The notes beneath the pieces were generated by a model that saw only the letters and a program-made list of their open reading frames with translations, was not told the DNA's origin and did no database searches. A DNA stretch of 64,000 nt, taken from assembly GCA_948567375.1 (NCBI GenBank), contig OX419762.1, positions 24,320,608 to 24,384,607 of the forward strand, in the 5' to 3' direction. This document shows positions 40,508 through 51,343 of this stretch, piece after piece (within the stretch, counting starts at the first letter, position 1; each line of letters starts with the position of its first letter). This stretch comes from Lunularia cruciata. Taxonomy: Eukaryota > Streptophyta > Marchantiopsida > Lunulariales > Lunulariaceae. Made by a program: the position numbers and the translations under genes.

Positions 40508-42242
40508 ATGAGGATTTCAGGTCAGCCAAAGAGTGATAAGGAAGACACCAAGGCCATAATGTGTGCATTTATTGCTGATTCTTTGAGAGTCCATGATCCT
40601 CAGATTTTGCAAGCATATAGATTGGGACAACAAGATGCACAACCAAGAAGCATTTTGGTGAGGTTTGGCTCAAAAACTCATAGGAATGTAGTGATGGATA
40701 ACAAGGCTATACTGAAGCAGGGGCATATCTGGTTGGACCCTGATCTCATACCTCTCCAATGACAAGCAAAGAAGGGAGAATTAGCAAAAGTGAAAGAGGT
40801 TCAACAAGTAGGTTTTGTTGCATTATTCAAAGACAATAGAGTTGTGATCACCCAAATGAAATTTTCCACTACCACATAGCAATTCCATACCCTTAGAGTG
40901 CTATTTTGGAATGTTCATGGTCTCACATATACCAAGTACTCAAGCGCTAAACCTCTATGGGATGAAAGCTGATCTCATCAATCGTGTGGAGACATGGGAA
41001 TATGAAGGAAACACCATTCAAGACATTGAAGGTTTCACTCTTGTCGGTTCAACTTAGAACAAGCGGAGGCAACAGAGAGGAAGGGGCTTTGGAAGTGTTG
41101 CTACTTAGGTCAGATTTGGCTTTGAAAAATCAGTCTCTTTGCTAGGCCAAGATTCAAGTGGACAATACCAATGGCTGAGGATTGGAGGAGTTGCTACACC
41201 TTGCTTCCTTTCTGTTTGTTACTTTGCTCCATTGACATCACCAATCTATTCAAGCAGATCTCTCAACACCATGCAGCCTTTCCACTTCTTGACAAAGGAT
41301 GTGTTGGAATTTCAAAGTAAATGTGCAGTACTTATTCTTGGTGATTTCAATGCTAGGATGCAAAACTCTCAAATTCCTGAGTTTAGTGACCTTAAGAATG
41401 ACCCTTTCCATAGCTTGATAGATCATTCTAGTGCTTGGTCCCGCTCTTCTAAAGATCTCATATCCAACTCCATGAGTGAGCACTTTTAGAGCTTTGGTAC
41501 CAATTATAGCTTGAAGATCTTGAATGATCTTTCTCAATTTCTATAAAATTGCAAGCTATCCAAGGGAACTTTTGTTCTATGAAGTGGAGTTCTGATTTTC
41601 AACAACATAGTGATCAATTGGTTGAACTTCTTCAATCTACATCAACTTCTTTGTTTCCAAGAGGTTCTCATAGGAAGAGACTTGGTTTCCTTTGCAATAG
41701 GCGCTATGATGCTGATTGCAAAATGGCAAGGATCAAAGCTATGGATAGATCTCTTGATCAGATTGCACAAAATCAGGCCTTTGTTTTGTACAAAAAGTTA
41801 GTGAAGTGGAAAAAGTGGGCATTTTTTAGACTCAAGGAAGTTGAGTTGAGCACTGAACTGAGGAGCAATCCCAAGGCTTTTTGGAAGAAGAAAACCATCA
41901 TATCTCCATCTCCATTGCTGGACCTCAACGAGCTTTGTGACTATGTGAAAGATCTGTACTTTTTCTCTGATGCTCCAAGCATGGCACCTTGCCTTGAATC
42001 TGCTCTTACTATCTCTGAAGAAGTTGGCCAATGGTAAGGTTGAAGACCTTGATGGACTATGTGTTCAACTTCTGAAGTGGGGCGGTAGCCAACTGATTTT
42101 AGTACTCACTTCTCATTTGAATGAGGCAATCAAGTGTGGCTTTCCTGATAGATGGTGCTTGAAGAAGGTAGTTCTTATTCACAAGTCTGGCCAATGAGAT
42201 ATTGTCGCCAATAATTGTACTATACTAGTTGGCAGTATCTTT
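40508..42242 (+). mobile_element. LINE copy M (ORF1 to linker)
   Basis: It starts abruptly after the 5S copy with GAGGATTTCAGG (ORF1 RRM-like part). It continues through TAG 40877-40879, the endonuclease (ILILGDFNARMQNS; truncated after NSMSEHF at 41488), the linker (RKRLGFLCNRRYDADCKMARIKA) and the RT start (DLDGLCVQLLKWGGS). It ends in a fold-back palindrome at 42214-42262, after which the LINE runs on the minus strand. Confidence 0.8.
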
Positions 42243-42262
42243 GCCAACTAGTATGGTACAAT
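42214..42262. repeat. Fold-back palindrome at a LINE orientation switch
   Basis: ATTGTACTATACTAGTTGGC (42214-42233), 9-nt spacer AGTATCTTT, then GCCAACTAGTATGGTACAAT (42243-42262): 20-bp arms with one mismatch. Plus-strand LINE lies to the left and minus-strand LINE to the right. Confidence 0.85.
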
Positions 42263-42863
42263 ACTAGTTCTATACTTAGCAATAACATGTCTAAGTGAAG
42301 TAGATATACTAGCCAAGAGATAATCTTGCTCACAATACACCAACATAGGATTTACAAACTGCTGGTAGAACACCATCTTGGTACCGGGTTGTTGCCATTA
42401 GCAAAGTAAGAACTGCTCCTTGATAACTTCTTGTAGTGCAATGGGCTCCAATCTCCAATGTCGCTCAGAAACATTCCACTTTGTGGCCCACGCAATCAGA
42501 TTTGTATACCAACCAATAGATAGAGTGGCACATAAAGCTTGGTAGGGAAGTCTCTCATGCTCCATGGACCTCACCTTAGTGGCATATGTGAGATCTAAGA
42601 ACAAAGCTTCAGCCTCAAGAGGCAAAAACCCTATTTCAGATTGCACCAATACATAAGGAGTTTGAGTCCTCACCCCAAGTTCATCACACAAAAACAATTT
42701 TTGAACTTTCTCCACCTTTTGCCACCATGTGTTCTTAGTACCAAGACCCTAAATCTGAGCACCATAGAGAACCAATGGCTGCACAAGAGATCTGAACAGC
42801 ACCTTCTTCAACTCTCATGTGGTAAGATGAGCAATTCAAGAGCGGTTCATGTGTGAATACAAA
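42263..42863 (-). mobile_element. LINE copy N, first piece
   Basis: The minus strand reads FLCDELGVRTQTPYVLVQSE, LPYQALCATLSIGWY and RHWRLEPIALQEVI, the C-terminal domain of ORF2. It ends at the target site ACAAA (42859-42863) of the short LTR insertion and resumes at 44789. Confidence 0.8.
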
Positions 42864-43687
42864 TATGAAAACCCGGCAAATATCACTTTTGCAGTAATTG
42901 GGTAAGTAAAGTTTGTTCTTGCAGAGATACGATTCAAAAATTTCCAAATACAAAGTCAAAAGTCACAATGTAGTTCTTCTTGATTTCTTCTTTAATCTCT
43001 TAGGTAGAAACTGCACCCAAAAGAGAGTAACAAGCTCACAATCTTGACAACTTGTCACGAATACACACACACATAATCACAAAATAGCAAATTCTGTCCA
43101 AACAACTCTTGATTGTGATGATTCAGATTCTCCCAAAGATGGCACTTCATTGCAAAGAATGATTTTGCCTCAGAATTGTGTTCCATCCCTCCACTAAAGG
43201 CACAACTTCCTTGATTGAAATTGCTTCACATCAACTTTGTGTTGCACTCACAAATGCAGAATACTACCAATACTACAATTCTTCTCAGACCTGTAAAGGC
43301 ATTGCTCTAATGCACTTCACTCAGGATCAAACACATAGAATGGAGATCGAGGCTACAGAATCCAACATCCACAGACACACTGACTTGCACTTTGGAATTC
43401 TCTACACACTCACAAACACACACACAAAATTGACAATCGGAATTAAGCTCAAGCAACGAGCACTAAAAACATCACTTTGCTTTATCTATCTTCAAAAATT
43501 TGAATATTGAACAATATTGTACTGCAAATGCTCCCCTTAAATACTAAAGCAAATGGCAGTTCTCTTCCTATTGTACCGCCTAACATCTCTTCCTACCTGT
43601 AGATCCAAATTGACAATCCATCTCTTCATATCTGCCTCTTCCTATCTCAAAATTGGTACTTACACCAATCCGATGTCTACCTCATCA

Positions 43688-43951
43688 TCACCTTCCTACT
43701 ACTTCTTCTTCTTTGGGTATATCTAATTCTACCAATTCCTGCACTAATTCTACTACTTCTACACTAGGGTCTACAATTGCACTAAGGAGTGACTTATCTA
43801 AATCTTTATCTCCTGACCCACTCCTCTCTAATGTGTCAAATAATAAGTCCAATGACACCTGAATTCCTACTTTTGCAACATCAGATCTAATTACAATCAA
43901 TTCCTTTGCTAATTCTACTATATCCTCATCACAAATTGTAATTGAAATCAT
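43688..43951 (-). pseudogene. C-terminal remnant of the LTR-encoded protein (copy C)
   Basis: 87 codons including VSLDLLFDTLERSGSGDKDLD and DPSVEVVELVQELVELDIPKEEEVVG align with the tails of copies X (SLELPSETLEKSGSKDEELD) and Y (SSDLVFDTLEKSVSRDKEVD). No coiled coil precedes it. Confidence 0.7.
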
Positions 43952-44280
43952 GGGTACACTATTTACGCCTTCAATTTTTAATCCACTTTCCCCTAATCAC
44001 TCATGTTACTGACCCAAAGACACCTATTGTCTGATCCTGCACTTTGGGTTTATTCACTACTATTACTTCTCCTTCAATTCTATCCTATCTTCAATCAGAA
44101 CTGAAATTGAAGTCATGGGTATCCTAACTATCTATTCTTTCTCTATCCTAACTCTCTCTAATGCCTCTGGCAAGATTCCCAAAGTCATCTTTGTTGCACT
44201 CCGAGGTCCGACTATCTCAGATACAATCATCTTTGTCTTGAGGCGAAGAAGCTTCTAACCCGGAGTTGTGTAAACCAGAA

Positions 44281-44378
44281 GTCCAAAGTCCAAAGTCTGA
44301 AATCCAAAGTCCAAAGTCCAAAGTCCAAAGTCTGAAGTCCAAAGTCTGAAGTCCAAAGTCTGAAGTCCGAAGTCCGAA
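44281..44378 (+). repeat. Heptamer minisatellite
   Basis: Fourteen consecutive 7-bp units of GTCCAAA with variants GTCTGAA, GTCCGAA and ATCCAAA. The unit order shows CAA/TGA alternation in the second half. It lies in the part of copy C with no counterpart in the long LTRs. Confidence 0.9.
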
Positions 44379-44788
44379 GATATCAACCCAAAGACACTAA
44401 CTTATTATGTACATCTACTCCCAAAACTTCAAATACTTGTAACTTCTTCTACAAACCTCCAAACTCTACAATTTTGGTGGCAGTGGAAAGCCCTAAACGA
44501 GACGCTTCCAGCAAGTTATAGCACATTTGATTTGGACTTGTGAAAATTGAGATATAGCCCCCACAAGAATCTCGACTTGTAATTTCCATTCCTCCTTCGA
44601 GTCTACCCTCTTTCAATCCTGGCTGAGTCAGTCTTCATCTAACACAAAGTAGACTTCCTCAAGCTTGATCAAGATACAAATTTCTTCTCATTTCTTCTCC
44701 ATTTGGTTTCAAGTTGGTTTCAGCAAGGCACTTCTTCTTCAAAACTCGTCCAAAATGAAAAATGTAGGTACAAAGCTCTAACAACAAA

Positions 44789-45668
44789 GCTCTAAACTTT
44801 GCATTGATTGTCATCTTCACACAAGTAGATCAACTATAATCATGAGAAAAATCAAGGCCCAAGTACTTAGAAGAAACCTGCTCCAATTGTTGTCCATAAA
44901 AAATAAAAGGTGTGACACCTTTAGAACCCACCACAATCACCTTGGACTTGTCAAGGTTCACCTCCATCTTTGTTTCATTGCAAAAGTAGAGAAGAGAATC
45001 CAACAGCTTCTGTAAACTCTATGGATTGGTGGAGAGAAGCACTACATCATCTGCATAAAGGAGTGCATGTATCATCAAAGAGCCAACATGTACACCAATA
45101 GCTCCAACTTCCATGAGTAGTCTCTTTGAATCATCGATGAAGATTCCAAACAGAGTAGGAGATAGAGAGCAGCCTTGAATCACACCTATTGTGCTAAGGA
45201 CATATTGAGAGCTCAAAGATGAAAGTCTCATAACCACTTTCTCATAGATTCTAGAGATAGCAACAATCAGATCTGCTGAAACACCAACATCCATGAGTCT
45301 CTTACTTAGTGATTTCCTAAGCACCTTGTCAAAGGCCTTCTTGAAATCGATAAATGCAACATAGAGAGCTCTCCCAACACCCTTAGATTTCCACCACAAA
45401 ACATGGAGTACCAATAGATGATCCAAAGGACTAAAGCCTGATTTGAAACCAGCTTGGCACTTAGCTCAAATTTTGTACTTTCAGTCCAAGTACTCAACCT
45501 AGACTCCAAAATTTGACCATACAACTTGGCAAAGATACTACCCACTAGAATGGTATGATAATTGGTGACAATATCTCTATGACCAGACTTTTGAATAGGA
45601 ACTACCTTCTTGAAGCACCATCTATCAGCAAAGCCACACCTGATTGCCTCATTCAAGAGAGAACTGAG
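44789..45668 (-). mobile_element. LINE copy N, second piece (RT)
   Basis: On the minus strand: DHLLVLHVLWWKSKGVGRAL, VAFIDFKKAFDKVL, GVIQGCSLSPTLFGIFIDD and SLMIHALLYADDVVLLST. This is the best-preserved RT core in the window, open from 45426 to 45019, with both the first palm Asp and YADD intact. A frameshift at about 45470 separates it from VVPIQKSGHRDIVTNYHTIL. It is interrupted at 45668 by another LINE. Confidence 0.8.
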
Positions 45669-45930
45669 TAACAATGAAACAATGAAATATAAAGCCCGTA
45701 AGACCCAAAGAGTCAAAAGGCTGGAAACACAATATAGAACACATGAAATGGGAGCCTAGGCCAAAACCTAGGACATCTGACCAATCTATAACAAACTGGT
45801 CCAATGTAAACTAATCTCCATCATATACTTCCCTAATGCTAAAGCTTCAATCTATTGGAGAGCTGAGAAATCACTACAAGTAATCTGATGTCTACCTCTG
45901 ATCTGCATGTAACAAGGGCAATTAACAAAC
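45669..45930 (-). mobile_element. LINE fragment O, 5'-truncated insertion
   Basis: It has the tail (CATTGTTTCATTGTT read on the minus strand), hairpin at 45755-45772, 3'UTR and only the last codons of ORF2 (CYMQIRGRHQITCSDFSALQ). It lies inside copy N; GAGTA on the left and AAGTA on the right fit a short target duplication. Confidence 0.8.
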
Positions 45931-46547
45931 AAGTATTGGAATCAGATGGCTACCACCCCACTTAAGTAGTTCAACACATAGTCCATCAAGGTCTTCAACC
46001 TGACCATTGGCCAACTTCTTCAATTGGTACTTGACATCAGCTTCAGAGATGGTGAGAGCAGATCCAAGGCAAGGTGCCATGCTTGGAGCATCGGGGAAAA
46101 AGTACAGATCCTTCACATAGTCACAAAGCTCATTCAGATCCAGCAATGGAGATGAAGTTCTGATGGTTACCTTCTTCTAGAAAGCCTTGGGATTGCTCTT
46201 CAATTCAATGCTCAACTCAACACCCTTGAGTCTCAAGAATGCCCGCTTCTTGCACTTCACCAACTTTCTATAAGTGACAAAAGCTTGATTTTGTGCAATC
46301 TGATCAAGAGACCTATCCATAGCTTTGATCCTTGCCATTTTATAATCTGCATCAAACCACCTATTGCAAGGAAGACCAAGTCTCTTCCTATGAGAACCTC
46401 ATGGAAACAAAGTTGTTGATGTAGATTGAAGAAGTTCAACCAACTGATCACTACGTTGTTGAAAATCAGAACTCCACTCCATAGAGCTCAATTTCTCATG
46501 GTATAGATCTCGCTTGTGAAAATCTAGATGGAATTTCCCTCTAAAGG
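45931..46547 (-). mobile_element. LINE copy N, third piece (linker/RT start)
   Basis: The minus strand gives LDLNELCDYVKDLYFFPDAPS, ALTISEADVKYQLKKLANGQ and DLDGLCVELLKWGGSHLIP, then upstream the Lys/Arg-rich linker. It ends at AAAGGCATG, next to a 22-bp tandem duplication (GATCCAAGCCTCTCAGATC, 46552-46610) that begins the plus-strand copy P. Confidence 0.8.
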
Positions 46548-47035
46548 CATGAAGGATCCAAGCCTCTCAGATCTACCAATGCTAGGATCCAAGCCTCTCA
46601 GATCCTTGAGTTTAGTGAATCTTTTCCAAGTTGTACGGTTGAATTTTGGAGTCTAGGTTGAGTACTTGGGGTGAAAAGTACAAAATTTGAGCTTAGTGCC
46701 AAGCTGGTTTCAGATCAAGCTTTAGTACTTTGGATCATCTATTGGTACTCCATGTTTTGTGGTGGGAATCTAAGGGTGTTGGGAGAGCTCTCTATGTTTC
46801 ATTTATTGATTTTAGGAAGGCCTTTGATAAGGTGCTTAGGAAATCACTAAGTGAGAGACTCATGGAAGTTGGCGTTTCAGCTGATCTGATTGGTGCTATC
46901 TCTAGACTCTATGAGAAGGTGGTTGTGAAGCTTCCATCTTTGAGCTCTCAAGATGTCCTTAGCACAATGGGTGTGATTCAAGGTTGCTCTCTATCCCCAA
47001 CTTTTTTTGGAATCTTCATCGATGATCTAGAGAGG
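46548..47035 (+). mobile_element. LINE copy P, first piece (RT)
   Basis: After a duplicated endonuclease scrap it contains RT: DHLLVLHVLWWESKGVGRAL, FIDFRKAFDKVLRKSLSERL and GVIQGCSLSPTFFGIFIDDLER. It stops at GATCTAGAGAGG and resumes at 62115, ~75 bp further along the LINE; that much was lost with the missing end of the inserted element. Confidence 0.8.
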
Positions 47036-48900
47036 GTGCTTCTTCTTGATTTGCTTCCCATAAATAGTCTTTGGATTTCTTCATAAGCTTTGCAAGTAGT
47101 GCAGCAAGCACCGCATAATTTGACACGAAGCGTTTGTAGTATCCGACATGTCCCAAGAAGGCTCTTAGCTCCTGGATGTTCTTTGGGGATTCCAAAGCTA
47201 TGATTTCTTTAACCTTCTTGACATCGACTTCAATACCTCGGCTTGACACCCGATGCCCTAGAAGAATTCCCTCCTTCATTGCGAAGAAGCATTTCTCTGA
47301 ATGTAATGACAAGCCGGCAAAATGACACCTTTCAAAAGTTTGGCAAAGATAATCTAAATGGACATCTCTTCGCCCAAACACACAAAAATCATCAATGAAG
47401 ATGTCCACAAATTTGTGCAGAAAATCTTTGAAGATTGAATTCATCATCCGCTGGAAAGTAGCGAGAGCATTACACAACCCAAAGGGCATTTGATTGTAAG
47501 CCAAAGTGCCCCAATTGGTCGTGAATGTGGTTTTATCCTTGTCTTCTTCTCAAATGGATACTTGATTGTACTTTGAAAATCCATCAAGAAAGCTATAACA
47601 AGGATGACCAGCTACTTGGTCCAGAATTGTATCTGTAAACGGTAAAGGATGATGGTCCTTTCGGGTGACTGCATTCAATTTGCAAAAATGTTGGCACACT
47701 CAAATTTTCCCCATCTTCTTCTTTGGAACGATGACAATGGGGGAAACCCACTCAATGCTTAAAATAGGGAAAATTATTCCGGCCCTTAAGTACTTATCAA
47801 TTTAGTCTTTCACCAAGAGGGAGTACTTCGGGTTCAAGCAGTATTGTCTTTGCTGAACCGGAACTGCACCTTCAACCAGATCAATCCAGTGCTCTCCAAA
47901 TTCTTGTGGAATTCCCGGCATTTGATCAATAGACCAGGCAAATACATCCTGGAACTCTATAAACAGGGTAGTGTATCTTGCCAACTCCTCTATAGTGACT
48001 GTCTTTGAAATCTTTAAAATATTTTCTTCAGTCAGGACCACATCTTGACAGTCAATAGGGTTAATGATACCTTCTACGTGACTTACTCGGCTTAATCCAA
48101 GACGTACTGCTATCAAACCTCCTTCCTCCAAGTCTTGTTCACCCAAGGCAATGTCGTATGAGTCTTCGTCTTTGACCTCTACCTCGTAGCATTCCAGATA
48201 ATTAACTTGGACGTCGTCTTTGGAGTCCTCGGAAGACAAAGATGATGAATTTTTGGATTCATCCCCGTCTTCTGGCGAAGTAGTTTCCCCAAGGTGAGGA
48301 ACCTTTGTCCAACTCACAGTCACCAGCTTTTGCTCTTAAGACAAGATGTCTTTAAATCGTAATTTTTGCTCGTGCCAATCCACCATGACCTGGGCACTGT
48401 ACAACCAGGGTCTTTCGATAGTTTTGGTTACTGGTCGTAACACAATGTAATTTAATTTGAAAGGCGCCCCTCCTAGAATTGTAGTGATATTTGACAGCAT
48501 GCCCAAGGGCCGTCTCCTGGTTTGATCCGCAAACTTCAGAATTTGGGGTGTTGGTTCAACGTTGTGTACCCCAGTTGATGTGCAGTGTCTTCTGTCATGA
48601 CATTCACACCCAACCCCAAATCAATGGGTATGGATGTGATCATATAGCTTGCTATCTCTGCATCCACCTTGGGAGATCCCAAATCTTCCTATTCAATACA
48701 ATAAATTGCGGGCCAGTCTTTCTTGGTCATCACCCTTACTTTCTTGAGGGCTGAACTTAGTTGCTTTTTATATAGCTTGTTGTCCTCCCACAATTGTTTA
48801 AATGTGACGTTCACGCTTGTAGACGCCATATCTACCACAATATTGTACTATGGCACTCCTCCTAATTTCACCTGCTTCGTCTTTATCTTTGGACCTGAAT
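47036..48900 (-). pseudogene. pol of element Y: protease and partial RT
   Basis: Protease traces: IPIDLGLGVNVMTEDTAHQLGY near 48600 (catalytic Asp in a DLGLG loop). The RT N-terminus, 48323-47802, reads FIEFQDVFAWSIDQMPGIPQE and QRQYCLNPKYSLLVKD. After several stops and a frameshift, 47504-47036 gives YNQMPFGLCNALATFQRMMN, DIFIDDFCVFGRRD, LLGHRVSSRGIEVDVKKV and FLGHVGYYKRFVSNYA, ending in KKSKDYLWEANQ. The catalytic Asp pair is intact. Everything downstream is lost at the junction with LINE copy P. Confidence 0.8.
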
Positions 48901-51255
48901 TTTGCGCCTATTCAAAACAAACCTTGGGGTGCTTGAGGATGGTAATTGGAGTGCGTAGGTTCTTGACCCGATGATCATCGGGTTGACCAACTTCAGCTTG
49001 AATCAAGTCTTTTACTTCAGACCTGATATCCGCCGGAAAAACTTGAGGTTGTGTCTTCCTACTTTCCTCCAAACTCATCTCTCGTGTGTGTAGTACCGCT
49101 TCCTTAATTTCTTTCTGCAAGGCTTTTGCTTTAGCTTTTGCTAGGACCTTTTCCTCCTTTGCAAAAAGGATAGCTTTTGGTTGCAATCTCTTCATTTTTT
49201 GTGAGGAAGAAGACGTAGTACTTGCTTCTTTGGGAACTTGATTCTTCCTCCCCGTGCGAGTTTCTACCTTCAAAATTTTGAGGTCCGGCCACTCTCCTTT
49301 TGAAGCAGGACTCTGTTCTTGAGGCCTCTCTTCCTCAAGTGTGATACAATTTATATTCATATCCCCCTTTGCCTGGAGTACAGCACGCTCTGCGGGAGTC
49401 TATACATACTTGACAGGGGGCTTTGGATTGGGTGGTTGTGGGCACTAATTTCCTGTGTGCCCCAATCCTTTACAATTTGCACAAAGGGGACGTCCCACGT
49501 ACCCAATTTGTTGTCTTGACTCCAAAAAATTTGGAGACCAATGTCCCATCGAGCCACAACTATAACAAGCACCTGGTGCAACATTTTGAGGTCTATTTTG
49601 GCCACCCATCGGGGGTCTTCGTGGGGGAGCAGTAGGATTATACTCCCGTGGTCCATACTTGGGACCTTGATATGATGGGCTTGCTGGAGGCTATATTTCT
49701 TGGGTTTGGTATACAAACTCTTCTTCTTTGCCCTGATCCCATCTGGGAACCCAATCAATTTGTTGCACTGGAAATGCCATACGAGTTAAACACTCCGTAT
49801 TAGCGTGGCCGGATTTACCACACGCAGTGCACCATACATTTGGTTGACCAAATGACGGGGGCTTTCTTTGGTCCTTAGCCCCAATCATCTGGATCTTGAA
49901 ATCTGTGAACTGTCTAATAAGAGTTTCCAACTTTTGATCCGCCTTAGGTACATTCTTTATTGGCGGGGTTTTGTATTCTCCACGTCTTGGGTTCTTCATC
50001 GGATTCCAAAGAAGAACTAGAAGATGTGGAGGATTCCTCCGAAGAAGGAGAGGTGCTGCAAGAAGCTCTTTGTCTCGGCTTCTTGACCTTCTTCTCATGA
50101 TTTCTTTGGTTGCTGGATGAGTGAGAATGAGCTGCCTCATATCGGGTAACATGTTTTAGGACTTTGTCCAAGGAAGTTACATTCCTCTCCCAGGGCAAAG
50201 ATTCAAATCTCCGGTGAAAGCCCTCCAAGAAACCAGGTAATGGCTTGGGCATTGGAATAACCCACCACACCGGATTGTTTTGGAACTTGGTTCAATAAGG
50301 CCATGAACCTCTCAGAGTAATCTCTCAATTTTTCCTTCTTTCCTTGATCGAAATCATTAAGTGCCACAAAGACACTCATATCATAATCCACTTCCCAAAA
50401 TTGTTCCAAGAAGCCATTTTGTAAGTCTGCCCAGTCTGCTGGTGTAAATCCTTTCTGCATTACATGGGTATACCAACTCCAAGCCTTCTTTTGGAGCAGA
50501 CTTGGAAAAATCCGCAGTCTATCTATAGAGTCATGTTCCTTGTTGGCAAAGGAAATGACTTCAAACTCCTCAATGAATTTGTCAGGGTCTTCGTCTTGTT
50601 CCGTACCTTTATACTTCTGATCGGCATGTTGGGTCACATGTAACAAAGTCATCGTTTGGTGTGGCGGATTTGGTGGTGGTAAGTTTGAACTTATGGGAAC
50701 CAAAGAGCTACTTGGTATGGACGCCATGTTGTCTGCCCATGGGTTCCAATTCGTCAAGTTCAAATTGGGGTCTTCTTCGACAATTTATTCTTCTTTGGTT
50801 GTGTTGACTTCAATCTGATCAGAAGTAAGAGGTTCCACAACTTCAACCTGGTCTTTGAACTTTCTTTGGGATAACCGGGGAATTGTTCATACCAGATGTT
50901 GACACTCTTCTTCTGTAAGTGTTTGTGTTATCTTTTCACAAATGAACTTCTTAAAGAATTTGACTTCCTTTACAGCTTTAGGGGAAGTCGTTGTATTGGG
51001 TCGTAATGCATATGTCTGCCCGCTTGAGTCTTTCTTCTTCTTGGGAGAGGGGGATGAAAAGTAGCCTTGCCACCCTCCTTCACGTCTCTTTTGTTCAAGT
51101 TCTTGTCAATCTTCTTGAACTTTGTGAATGAGTTGATCGTCCAACACTTTTGGCTCAGGTTCTGCCAATGTAGATTGGATCTTTAGACCTTCTTCTTCAC
51201 AATGCAATGTACGTCTTTGAGCTCTCTCTTCCCGTTGTTCTCTCGATGCAGACAT
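48901..51255 (-). pseudogene. gag of element Y
   Basis: ATG at 51255, 64 nt after the primer site, opens MSASREQREERAQRR in frame with the ORF at 50763. Three stops lie in the first ~165 codons. The core has DPDKFIEEFEVISFANKEHD, AWSWYTHVMQKGF, FLEQFWEVDYDMSVF and LRDYSERFMALLNQ (Retrotrans_gag). Knuckles are CTACGKSGHANTEC (near 49800), CSCGSMGHWSPN with its last Cys lost (49560), and CANCKGLGHTGN (49440). A Ser-rich segment (SCSTSPSSEESSTSSSSSLE) lies between. The region 49360-48908, Lys-rich, leads into the protease. Frameshifts lie near 50240 and 49700. Confidence 0.75.
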
Positions 51256-51318
51256 TCATATTGCATTGATACCCAGTTTTGAATTTGGCTTTGTATTCTT
51301 CTACTTCTGAGATTTGTA
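51256..51318 (-). other. Leader between primer site and gag, element Y
   Basis: Only ~63 nt separate the primer site from the gag ATG, far shorter than the ~1.5-kb leader of the other OTA family in this window. Confidence 0.5.
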
Positions 51319-51336
51319 TCCCCGGCAGTGGCGCCA
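51319..51336 (-). other. Primer binding site, tRNA-Asp type (element Y)
   Basis: TGGCGCCACTGCCGGGGA on the minus strand, 7 nt after the LTR end. It closely matches the plant tRNA-Asp site of Tat/Athila elements and fixes the LTR boundary and orientation. Confidence 0.85.
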
Positions 51337-51343
51337 AAAATCA

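Larger units (their letters stand above)
42864..44769 (-). mobile_element. Short solo LTR of the giant-LTR family (copy C)
   Basis: The first ~1.1 kb (plus coordinates) match 25299-26330 and 51344-52400, including the degenerate end ATGAAAACCCGGCAAAT, the TATTTAA box at 43537-43543 and the C-terminal ~90 codons of the LTR-encoded protein (43951-43688, VELVQELVELDIP). The N-terminal domain and coiled coil are missing and replaced by unrelated sequence with a heptamer array. The other end, AAATGTAGGTAC, resembles the LTR start. ACAAA occurs on the left (42859-42863) and again at 44770 and 44784, fitting a target duplication inside LINE copy N; the right end may lie at 44783. Confidence 0.7.

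Noticed and set aside
44281-44378. CRISPR-like or telomeric array
   Set aside because: Seven-bp contiguous units without spacers, and not TTTAGGG; a simple minisatellite.
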